Shown here in pieces: positions 1-6,159 of a stretch of 6,549 nt of DNA. The stretch lies in contig JAGHDB010000366.1 in the NCBI GenBank assembly GCA_021160155.1, positions 1-6,549 on the forward strand. The letters run 5' to 3'. The position numbers and the translations under genes were made by a program. The notes beneath the pieces are model-generated. The model was not told the origin of the DNA and searched no databases. It saw only the letters and a program-made list of their open reading frames with translations. This DNA is from Bacteroidales bacterium (GTDB lineage: Bacteria > Bacteroidota > Bacteroidia > Bacteroidales > UBA12481). The first letter of the stretch is position 1; each line of letters starts with the position of its first letter.

Positions 1-34
1 TATCTTTTACTTTATCATTTTTAAACTTTTAATT

Positions 35-745
35 ATGAAAAGGATTGTTATTCTTACCATAATGGCAGCCCTGTTGCTGCCGGTTACCACTTCGGCCCAA
101 TCGGGAAACGCATTTGGCGGATTCGGGTATTATCAACCCGGGTTGCAGTTTTTTATGCCGAATAATCTGAACAACTATTTTCCCATTGATTACCCTTTGG
201 TGGATTTCAACTCTTACTATGATGCAGGGGGCGGATTTGCCGTATTTTATAATTTTATCATTGGTGGCGAAGGAGGCAGTTACAGAGGCGGGTCTTTTGT
301 GAATGGCAATCGTAAAGTGGATCTGTCCGGCGAGTTTAGTGCCATAAAAATGGGATACACCGTTTATAAGAAAAGGGGACTCATGATCTATCCCTTATTG
401 GGATTTGTGCGTCAGTCTATGACCATTTACGTCCATCAAGTCAACCAGGCCGAATCTTTCAACCGGGTTTTGGAGAACCCGAATATTGCTTCCACACTGG
501 TTCTTCAGAATGCTAATCTGACCATCAGTGCAGCCTTTATGTACGAAGTATTTGGTGCCAAAAAGGATAATATGGTAAATGGCATGGTGGTAGGAATGGA
601 GGCCGGCTACCAGTTGCCTGCATTTGGTAGTGGCAAATGGACCTATGACAACGGACCCATTATGTCTACCACTGCTCCCGTTTTTGATTTACCGGGATTT
701 TTTCTCCGGCTGATTATCGGGGGCGGCGGATTATACGTTAAGTAA
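35..745 (+). CDS. Exported glycine/aromatic-rich protein, possible outer-membrane barrel (hypothetical)
   Basis: I do not recognise a named family. The 236-residue product starts with a clear Sec signal peptide: basic MKR, a hydrophobic stretch to about residue 18, then TTSA-QS with likely cleavage after Ala21. The mature part has no long hydrophobic helix. It is rich in Gly, Tyr, Phe and Asn, with short alternating hydrophobic strands such as GGFAVFYNFIIGG (about 66-78), MGYTVYKKRGLMIYPLLGF and a Gly-rich final strand LRLIIGGGGLYVK. This fits a small outer-membrane beta-barrel or periplasmic beta-sheet protein. The last residue is Lys, not the aromatic residue typical of many barrels, so the barrel call is an inference. 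The ATG at 35 is preceded by AT-rich sequence without a Shine-Dalgarno site. The 3' end overlaps the convergent membrane-protein gene by 15 bp. Confidence 0.8.
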   Translation: MKRIVILTIMAALLLPVTTSAQSGNAFGGFGYYQPGLQFFMPNNLNNYFPIDYPLVDFNSYYDAGGGFAVFYNFIIGGEGGSYRGGSFVNGNRKVDLSGEFSAIKMGYTVYKKRGLMIYPLLGFVRQSMTIYVHQVNQAESFNRVLENPNIASTLVLQNANLTISAAFMYEVFGAKKDNMVNGMVVGMEAGYQLPAFGSGKWTYDNGPIMSTTAPVFDLPGFFLRLIIGGGGLYVK

Positions 746-1168
746 AAAAAGGTTTCTGAAATACCGGATGCTGGACAGGGCAAGTGATAATCCGATACCG
801 TTATAGATCAATGACAGATAGGTTTTCGGAAAAGATGAATGCCTGAGCAGGATGCCTGTGGTCATCATTACGGCAATCAGGAAATAGCTTTTCCAGGGCA
901 TAAATCCAAAGGCACAATATTTACCGTCAATTTTACGGATCCTTCCCAGGTTGCGATCTACAATCCGCAGAAATCCAAAATGATGGATTACCATTGCAGC
1001 CAGGAATCCGACTACACCAAAAACCCATGCCCACCGGGTATCCGCATGGATCAGCCATCCAACCCCCATCGTACAGAGCATGATCCCTACGGCCAGCCAC
1101 ATCAATCCCGCTAAAAGCACCAGCCAGACCGGTTTAACCGCAGGGTAGAATTTTTCAATCAAACTCAT
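731..1168 (-). CDS. Conserved-type small integral membrane protein, four predicted helices
   Basis: The 145-residue protein has four hydrophobic segments, at about residues 14-39, 46-66, 94-108 and 117-134. Helices 2 and 3 are joined by a basic loop (RIVDRNLGRIRKIDGKY, 68-84). By the positive-inside rule this loop and both termini should face the cytoplasm. The pattern MMTTGILLRH...P...Y...IYNGIGLSLALSSIRYFR resembles uncharacterised small membrane proteins I recall from several phyla, but I can name no function or domain. No signal peptide or catalytic motif is visible. The start at 1168 gives Met-Ser-Leu before the first helix and is the natural choice. A plus-strand reading frame at 839-1114 is a shadow of this gene, because the hydrophobic periodicity lies on the minus strand. 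The stop lies inside the end of the convergent exported-protein gene. Confidence 0.82.
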   Translation of the reverse strand: MSLIEKFYPAVKPVWLVLLAGLMWLAVGIMLCTMGVGWLIHADTRWAWVFGVVGFLAAMVIHHFGFLRIVDRNLGRIRKIDGKYCAFGFMPWKSYFLIAVMMTTGILLRHSSFPKTYLSLIYNGIGLSLALSSIRYFRNLFLLNV

Positions 1169-1252
1169 AACAAGGTTTATAAAAGTGCCCTAAATGTAAA
1201 AAAAACCAATCAATTCAACCTCAGACTTTATACCGAAAACCTCCCCGAACAA

Positions 1253-1280
1253 ACGACCCCCTGTGTACACAGAGGGTCGT
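1253..1280 (-). terminator. 28-bp near-palindrome, likely terminator of the DUF4252 gene
   Basis: Arms ACGACCC (1253-1259) and GGGTCGT (1274-1280) flank a perfect inner palindrome CTGTGTACACAG (1261-1272). The only unmatched pair is 1260/1273. Read as minus-strand RNA, that pair becomes a U-G wobble, giving an uninterrupted 12-bp stem with a GUAC loop, followed by UUGUU. As plus-strand RNA it is a C-A mismatch. The asymmetry and the short U-rich tail favour a role in minus-strand RNA, about 50 nt after the DUF4252 stop. The tail is short, so a leader hairpin for the next minus-strand gene or a protein-binding palindrome stays possible. Confidence 0.55.
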
Positions 1281-1332
1281 GACATGTATAGGGTCAAAGT
1301 TATGAAGGGTCAATGAAGCAGCCGGACGGCAG

Positions 1333-1836
1333 TTACAATCCGGGAACTTTGATTGATCCGTTCACCCCGATGGATTTCGAGATTTTAGCGACATCCTTCA
1401 TGCGGATCGAACCGGCAATATAAACCAGGGCATTGTCTTCATCGCCACCTACGACCAGAATCAACTCAGTGATTATATCTCCATCTTTTTTAGCTAGAAA
1501 AACCACATTTTCATCTTTATTATCCACCGTCATTAACTCCTCATAATCAGAAGCTTTAAGCTTTGACATCACTTCGTCGTAAAAATTAATTTCTTTTACT
1601 TTGGCATCATCCTCAACCGCCAGGATCTTGATGGTTTTAATACCCGCGAGCGCTTGGATATCCTCATCATTCTCATCCAGTTGACTGAGCATTTTCAGTA
1701 GTCCCTGGTTAATGGTGATGGTCGTGAATCCATCCCGACCGCCATATTTCTTGAATAGTTTATCCACGGCGGAGTTTTGTCCGATTGCCAGTAACGGTAT
1801 CAGTACGATGAGAGACAGGAGTATTGATTTTTTCAT
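1333..1836 (-). CDS. Exported DUF4252 domain-containing protein
   Basis: From the start at 1836 the product has 167 residues. It opens MKKSILLSLIVLIPLLAIG-QN, a textbook signal peptide with cleavage near Gly19/Gln20. An upstream in-frame ATG at 1860 would add eight polar residues (MFNKNPNE) before the signal, so I prefer 1836. The mature part (about 22-160) matches DUF4252 as I know it: an opening V..LF.KYGGRDGFTTITI, then LL.ML..LD, an IKTIKILAVED strand, a central helix FYDEVMSKL....YEELM, VVFLAKKDGDIITELILVVGGDEDNALVYIAGSI, and a C-terminal helix with VAKISKSIGV. The family is typical of Bacteroidota, exported, and of unknown biochemical role. Members often lie near ECF sigma and anti-sigma genes, but none is visible here. 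The gene stands alone, divergent from the sulfatase, with a hairpin downstream. Confidence 0.88.
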   Translation of the reverse strand: MKKSILLSLIVLIPLLAIGQNSAVDKLFKKYGGRDGFTTITINQGLLKMLSQLDENDEDIQALAGIKTIKILAVEDDAKVKEINFYDEVMSKLKASDYEELMTVDNKDENVVFLAKKDGDIITELILVVGGDEDNALVYIAGSIRMKDVAKISKSIGVNGSIKVPGL

Positions 1837-1919
1837 TTCATTGGGATTTTTGTTAAACATTATTTATCAGGAAGACGATTGACCGGGAGATTTGTAACAA
1901 CCGATGGATATTTTTTTCG

Positions 1920-1950
1920 TTGGATGTTAATCAGAGGATGATTAACTTTG
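1920..1950 (+). promoter_or_regulatory. Bacteroidota-type promoter for the sulfatase gene
   Basis: TAACTTTG at 1943-1950 matches all fixed positions of the Bacteroidota -7 consensus TAnnTTTG. A TTG at 1920-1922 sits 20 nt upstream, an acceptable distance for the -33 element. Transcription would start near 1956-1958, giving a leader of about 40 nt before the ATG at 1997. No Shine-Dalgarno sequence precedes that ATG (the leader ends AACTTTTCCC), which is usual in this phylum. The call rests on pattern match and position only. Confidence 0.6.
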
Positions 1951-1977
1951 TTGAGATGCATAATGATGTGTCTCAAC
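1950..1977 (+). promoter_or_regulatory. Inverted repeat / stem-loop at the sulfatase transcription start
   Basis: GTTGAGA (1950-1956) and TCTCAAC (1971-1977) are perfect inverted repeats. The inner bases continue the pairing through two G-U wobbles (1957/1970, 1958/1969) and three Watson-Crick pairs, leaving an AATG loop at 1962-1965. This is an uninterrupted 12-bp RNA stem. It begins at the last base of the -7 element and covers the predicted start site. As DNA it could be an operator for a dimeric regulator. As RNA its distal arm would lie in the leader, 19 nt before the start codon. Which of these applies cannot be told from the sequence. Confidence 0.45.
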
Positions 1978-1996
1978 GACAACGAAAACTTTTCCC

Positions 1997-3565
1997 ATGA
2001 AAAAAAACCTGTTCACCCCCGCAACATTTGGCCTGGCAGCGCTGGCGCTGGCCGGATGCCAAAAATCAGAAAACCGTAAACCCAACTTTTTATACATCAT
2101 GTCGGATGACCATGGTTATCAGGCAGTATCGGCTTATGGGTACGGATTGAACAACACCCCCAATATTGACCGGTTGGCCAAAGAGGGGATCCGGTTTACT
2201 AATGCATTTTGTACCAACTCGTTATGTGGACCGAGTCGTGCGACTGCCCTGACCGGCAAGTTCAGCCATATGAATGGATTTTATGATAACCGGTCGCGGT
2301 TTGACGGATCTCAGACTACGGTTCCCAAACTCCTGCAAGCCGCCGGATACCAAACGGCTATTGTCGGGAAATGGCATCTCCGGACCGATCCTACCGGATT
2401 TGATTTCTGGAGAATACTACTCGGGCAGGGGAGCTATTACAATCCCGATCTGAAAGATTCTACGGGAACCAAACGGTACACCGGCTACACTACTACGATC
2501 ATTACGGATCAGGCTATTAAATGGCTGGATTCAAGAGATCCGGATAAACCGTTCTTACTGATGGTACATAACAAAGCACCGCACCGTAACTGGTTGCCCG
2601 AGCCGAAATATTTCGATCTGTTCAAAGGCCATGAATTCCCCATCCCGGATAATTATTTCGATGATTACAGCAACCGGGGCAGGGCGGCACATGAGCAAAA
2701 AATGTCGGTTATTAAGGATATGACCATACATTATGATTTGAAAGTGATTCCAAATGCTACGGATATGGTTAAAGGCACCGATAAGTACTGGGAGGGAGGA
2801 TTAAAGCGGATGACACCTGAGCAGCGCGCTGCCTGGGATGCCTGGTATCAGCCCATGAGTGATGATTATTATGCCGCACATCTGACTGGTAAGAAGTTGG
2901 CTATCTGGAAATATCAGCGCTACATGCATGATTATCTGTCGTGCATCCAGAGTGTGGATGACAATGTGGGGCGGTTACTCGATTACCTGAAAGAGCATGG
3001 GTTGGATAAGAATACTTTTGTGGTATATACTTCAGATCAGGGATTTTACATGGGAGAGCACGGCTGGTTCGACAAGCGTTTCATGTATGAGGAGAGCCTG
3101 CGCATGCCCCTGATCATCCGGTATCCTAAAATGATCAAACCCGGCACGGTATCCGATGCATTGGTACAAAATCTTGATTTCACCCCAACCTTCCTGGATC
3201 TGGCCGGTGTGACCATTCCGGATAGTATTCAGGGATTATCGCTGGAGCCGGTTTTGATGGCATCGAAGGAGAAGGGCCATGAATCCTCCGCCCCGAAAGG
3301 ATGGCGTGATGCGATTTATTATCATTACTATGAATACCCGGCTTCCCACATGGTCAAGCGTCATTACGGCGTACGCACCAAACGTTATAAGCTGATCCAT
3401 TTTTATTATGACATCGACGAATGGGAATTGTACGATCTCGAAAAAGATCCCCATGAAATGATGAATGTGTATAATGACCCTGCCTATAAACAGGTCAGGG
3501 AGGAGATGCATCAGAAACTGGAAAAGCTGCGGGTGCAGTACCAGGATGAGACAATGTTTGAGTAG
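1997..3565 (+). CDS. Lipoprotein sulfatase, formylglycine-dependent S1 family
   Basis: This 522-residue protein should hydrolyse sulfate esters, most likely on sulfated glycans. The N-terminus is a lipoprotein signal with lipobox L18-A-G-C21. Sulfatase signature 1 is C77-G-P-S-R81-ATALTGK, where Cys77 is the residue converted to formylglycine. Other family landmarks are the metal ligands D37-D38 after an IMSDDHG strand, signature 2 G117-YQTAIVGKWHL (K125, H127), APH196, and SD347-Q348-GFYMGEHGWFDK360. The C-terminal part (about 420-520) resembles DUF4976, including RYKLI and ELYDLEKDPHE (477-487). Length is normal and all core residues are present. The DQGFYMGEHGWFDKR pattern recalls Bacteroidota glucosamine/N-acetylglucosamine sulfatases, but I cannot fix the subfamily or substrate. 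Cys-type sulfatases need a maturation enzyme, which is not encoded here. The gene looks monocistronic, behind its own promoter. Confidence 0.95.
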   Translation: MKKNLFTPATFGLAALALAGCQKSENRKPNFLYIMSDDHGYQAVSAYGYGLNNTPNIDRLAKEGIRFTNAFCTNSLCGPSRATALTGKFSHMNGFYDNRSRFDGSQTTVPKLLQAAGYQTAIVGKWHLRTDPTGFDFWRILLGQGSYYNPDLKDSTGTKRYTGYTTTIITDQAIKWLDSRDPDKPFLLMVHNKAPHRNWLPEPKYFDLFKGHEFPIPDNYFDDYSNRGRAAHEQKMSVIKDMTIHYDLKVIPNATDMVKGTDKYWEGGLKRMTPEQRAAWDAWYQPMSDDYYAAHLTGKKLAIWKYQRYMHDYLSCIQSVDDNVGRLLDYLKEHGLDKNTFVVYTSDQGFYMGEHGWFDKRFMYEESLRMPLIIRYPKMIKPGTVSDALVQNLDFTPTFLDLAGVTIPDSIQGLSLEPVLMASKEKGHESSAPKGWRDAIYYHYYEYPASHMVKRHYGVRTKRYKLIHFYYDIDEWELYDLEKDPHEMMNVYNDPAYKQVREEMHQKLEKLRVQYQDETMFE

Positions 3566-3592
3566 TGATGTAGAGACATGGAAATGTGATGG

Positions 3593-3624
3593 GAGATTAC
3601 CAATTCCCGAGTTCCCGTAATCTC
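3593..3624. terminator. Inverted repeat between the convergent sulfatase and CotH genes
   Basis: GAGATTAC (3593-3600) pairs perfectly with GTAATCTC (3617-3624) around a 16-nt spacer. Outward, two G-U pairs and one T-A pair can extend the stem on plus-strand RNA. It sits 27 bp after the sulfatase stop and 4 bp before the CotH stop on the other strand, so it could serve both transcripts. The loop is long, the stem is not GC-rich and no clean U-tract follows, so it is a weak terminator candidate. Confidence 0.35.
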
Positions 3625-3628
3625 TTAA

Positions 3629-5869
3629 TTACCTTTTCACCACTCTTCTTACTCCAATCCTTCGTCCTTCCCGGAAGGCAGTCACCAGATACACTCCGGG
3701 GGGAATTGCTCCGCTGCCGGTCCATTTGATTGTCTGAATCCCGTAAGATCTTTCTCCGGGATGCAGCGTGGCGACTGTTTTGCCGTTGAGATCCAGTATT
3801 TCAATCAGCAGGGGTTGTCCGGTATCCGGTTGATCGATCTGGATATTCAATTCATTGTGGAATGGATTGGGAAACACGTAGATGAATGGCCGGCCGGATG
3901 AGAGCAGGGGGTTTGCATCGCTGCTTCCCTGTCCCGGCAGGTGGGCATCAATCCAGGCGGCCCGCTCGGTGAGCCAGTTTTTAAGCCAGGAAATCTCATT
4001 TTCATAGGTCCCGCCCACGTAATAATTCGGCCAGAGATAGGTGTTCAGTACCGGCCAGATCTCAAAGTTACGGTCGGCCGAGTGCCGGATGCGAGCCACG
4101 GTCTGGTTGATAAAGTTCATAATCGAATCGGTGTGCAAAGCTCCCTGTCGCAATTCATCCCACCGGGTACGTGCACGGTTGCGGAAATCCTCATCCTCCA
4201 TAATCCGTTCATACCAGAACGGATTGATCTTTGCTCGTGTGTTACAGTCGTAATTGAACAGATAAGCCCATCCCTCCGTGGAGAAGACATTGAAATTTTC
4301 ATAATTACCCATGGAGTAATTATAATCCCAAAGCGGACCCATGGTCAGTTTGCCGCCCCGGCTGTCGCGGTCTTTATACATGAATACGCTGCACCGGTAT
4401 GCATCCGTATCCCTGAATAGCTCACTGATGAGAAAGAAATCCACCCAGGATTGAAAATTGATGTATTTACGGTATCCTTCATCCGGATCCAGAAAATTTT
4501 CTGATCTGAGCACGGTTTCAAATTCAGTGACATACTCGCGGATATAGTTCAACTGTTCAGGTTGGATTTTATCCGGTTTGGGATATTGCATGACAAACAC
4601 GGTTTGTTGCCCGGTTCCGTTATTGGGCGGGTAGGGCGATGTCCATCCTTCATTGGGCACATTATTGGGCCAGTCGACTTTAATGATATACCCGCCGGTC
4701 AGTTGATCGTCTTCGAGGTCCACATCCCGTAATTTGGAGATATCGACCCGGTTTTTATCCCGTTTGATTTTTTCAGTCCACACATATAATCCCTGAGGCT
4801 CGCCATTGATCACCAGGTTGCAGTATTTTGTACGGGGAGCCAATAATCCGGCCTTTGGGCCGAAATGATAAACCAATACATTGCGGATCAGAGTTTTATC
4901 TGAATAGGGGGCATAGAGGATCCAGTCGTTTTCTTTTGGAAATCCCAGTGGGGAGACATTGTTGTTCTCGCCGGTGCTGTCCTGGGTTTCGAGGGCATAG
5001 GAGATTTTACCATCCGGGAAAAGAAATTGAGAAGAGTGCCCTCTTTTTTCAATATTTATCCATCCGTTGTAGTCGGTCGGCGGGTCGAAAGGATAGATCA
5101 CACCTTCACCGGGGCAATTGATAATGCTCATCCGGGCACGGATCCTGGGATCATCCCGAATAGCTGCTCCGCCGGTCTCAATACAAACCAGCGGGAGGTC
5201 AGAGGCCGTCTGTTCCAGCATCGGGTTGAACCAGGCGGGTACCGGCCGCGCCTGTGTATCCGGTTGATTGCGGGTGGCGACAAGGTACGGTATTGCGGAT
5301 AGATCATTGGAGTTAGACCGGTTGTTATGTACCTGCAGGGCCAGTAAATTTTCACCTTCGGTGGTTGCTGTTTGAAACACTGTGGATGGCACCGCAAAGA
5401 TTGTGGGATAGCCACCCTGGTACATCCTGGCTTCATGACTTGATTGGGCCAGGGAATTGAACGGGGGATACGCATCCTGCGGATTCATATTGGCACGGGC
5501 CACTTCTGTACCGTTCAGGTAGGCTACAAATCCATCATCATAATCGAGCAACAGCAATAGTTGTTGAATATTCGAAGTATCCCGGAGGATAAATTTTTTC
5601 CGGATATAAACCGAGTATCCCCTGGGGATTTCAGTTGAGTCATCCCCATCCCCGAAACCAATCCCCGCTCGTCCGGAAGCCCAATGGCTGTCGTCATAAC
5701 CTGGTGATCGCCAACCGGTAACAGATTGATCATTCAGATTGCTCCGGGCCTGGTAATAATGGAATGTATCGGATGCCAGGATCAGTGACTCCCAGTAGTG
5801 GGATTGTGCCTTAGCCGCAGGGAAAGACATTAAAACCAACCATACAATTAATACCGGTTTCAGGTTCAT
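3629..5869 (-). CDS. Secreted CotH-kinase-family protein with type IX secretion sorting domain
   Basis: The 746-residue product has a signal peptide (MNLKPVLIVWLVLMSFPAAKA-QS, cleavage after Ala21). Residues about 25-200 form a beta-rich, galactose-binding-like module with YDDSHW (58-63) and DYDDGFVAYLNGTEVAR (109-125). A CotH domain spans about 225-585, with landmarks GWINIEKRGHSSQ (ending Q281), PKENDWILYAPYSDKTLIRN, NGEPQGLYVWTEKIKRDKNR (E366, K367), WVDFFLISELFRDTDAY and GPLWDYNYSMGN (511-522). Residues about 663-746 are a Por/T9SS sorting domain, with FPNPF (666-670), LDLNGKTV and PPGVYLV. CotH proteins have an atypical protein-kinase fold; bacterial spore CotH phosphorylates coat proteins. 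The substrate here is unknown. Export across the outer membrane by T9SS, then release or anchoring, is expected. The gene is convergent with the sulfatase and follows a small DUF2007-like gene by 17 nt. Family membership is firm; kinase activity is an inference. Confidence 0.92.
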   Translation of the reverse strand: MNLKPVLIVWLVLMSFPAAKAQSHYWESLILASDTFHYYQARSNLNDQSVTGWRSPGYDDSHWASGRAGIGFGDGDDSTEIPRGYSVYIRKKFILRDTSNIQQLLLLLDYDDGFVAYLNGTEVARANMNPQDAYPPFNSLAQSSHEARMYQGGYPTIFAVPSTVFQTATTEGENLLALQVHNNRSNSNDLSAIPYLVATRNQPDTQARPVPAWFNPMLEQTASDLPLVCIETGGAAIRDDPRIRARMSIINCPGEGVIYPFDPPTDYNGWINIEKRGHSSQFLFPDGKISYALETQDSTGENNNVSPLGFPKENDWILYAPYSDKTLIRNVLVYHFGPKAGLLAPRTKYCNLVINGEPQGLYVWTEKIKRDKNRVDISKLRDVDLEDDQLTGGYIIKVDWPNNVPNEGWTSPYPPNNGTGQQTVFVMQYPKPDKIQPEQLNYIREYVTEFETVLRSENFLDPDEGYRKYINFQSWVDFFLISELFRDTDAYRCSVFMYKDRDSRGGKLTMGPLWDYNYSMGNYENFNVFSTEGWAYLFNYDCNTRAKINPFWYERIMEDEDFRNRARTRWDELRQGALHTDSIMNFINQTVARIRHSADRNFEIWPVLNTYLWPNYYVGGTYENEISWLKNWLTERAAWIDAHLPGQGSSDANPLLSSGRPFIYVFPNPFHNELNIQIDQPDTGQPLLIEILDLNGKTVATLHPGERSYGIQTIKWTGSGAIPPGVYLVTAFREGRRIGVRRVVKR

Positions 5870-5886
5870 GGCTCAGTTTCATCAGA

Positions 5887-6159
5887 TCAGGGATCGGAAG
5901 GCTTATTTTTTTGAATAAAATCATTAATGATGGGTTCAGCTTTCTTTAGGTCGGATTCCTGAATGAAAATGTCAATTGCAGAGGGAGTGCTTCCTGCAAA
6001 TCCTGCGGATAATCCGGCTTGAAAGTCGTCTTGCATTAATATCGGATAAGCTTTTGATCTGTTTGCATAGTTCAAAAATAGCATAAAATCGGTAATATTG
6101 TGATGAAAGCAACAGATGACCGGTAAGTCAATGGATATGGCTACCGGGACTTTCATCAT
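5887..6159 (-). CDS. Small DUF2007-like protein (tentative)
   Basis: The 90-residue cytoplasmic-type protein has no signal peptide. Its second half resembles the DUF2007 'putative signal transducing protein' layout: an A.PILMQDDF strand (about 37-46), a Gly/Ala-rich loop AGLSAGFAGSTPS (48-60), then AIDIFIQESDLKKAEPIINDF (61-81), like the family's strand-ExD-x2-A-helix ending. The first half is a weaker match. Two ATGs stand at the 5' end (6159 and 6156), and an internal Met at 6084 is possible. The question matters because the 6159 start overlaps the opposite-strand reading frame. The stop lies 17 nt before the CotH ATG on the same strand, which suggests co-transcription. The function of such proteins is not established, and I could be wrong about the family. 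Confidence 0.5.
   Translation of the reverse strand: MMKVPVAISIDLPVICCFHHNITDFMLFLNYANRSKAYPILMQDDFQAGLSAGFAGSTPSAIDIFIQESDLKKAEPIINDFIQKNKPSDP

Noticed and set aside
1..8. TATCTTTT upstream of the first gene as a -7 element
   Set aside because: It matches seven of eight positions of TAnnTTTG, but any -33 element lies outside the window, so it cannot be supported.
839..1114. Plus-strand 91-codon reading frame inside the membrane-protein gene
   Set aside because: Its translation is Pro/His/Gln-rich without structure, while the opposite strand has four clean hydrophobic helices. It is a shadow frame.
1837..1860. Longer start (ATG at 1860) for the DUF4252 gene
   Set aside because: It would put eight polar residues before a complete signal peptide that starts naturally at 1836.
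3941..4420. Plus-strand 159-codon reading frame and several smaller frames opposite or within the CotH gene
   Set aside because: The minus-strand frame encodes recognisable CotH motifs through the whole region, so these are shadows.
1997..5869. A polysaccharide utilisation locus linking the sulfatase and CotH genes
   Set aside because: There is no SusC/SusD pair, glycoside hydrolase or regulator, and the two genes converge on opposite strands. Shared export to the surface alone does not support a locus.
6073..6080. TATTTTTG on the minus strand as a promoter -7 element for the CotH gene or the small gene
   Set aside because: It matches the -7 consensus but has no TTG at a usable distance (the nearest is about 29 nt upstream), and it lies inside the small coding region.
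6093..6100. TAATATTG on the plus strand as a -7 element for the right-edge reading frame
   Set aside because: It departs from the consensus at one fixed position and has no correctly spaced -33 element.
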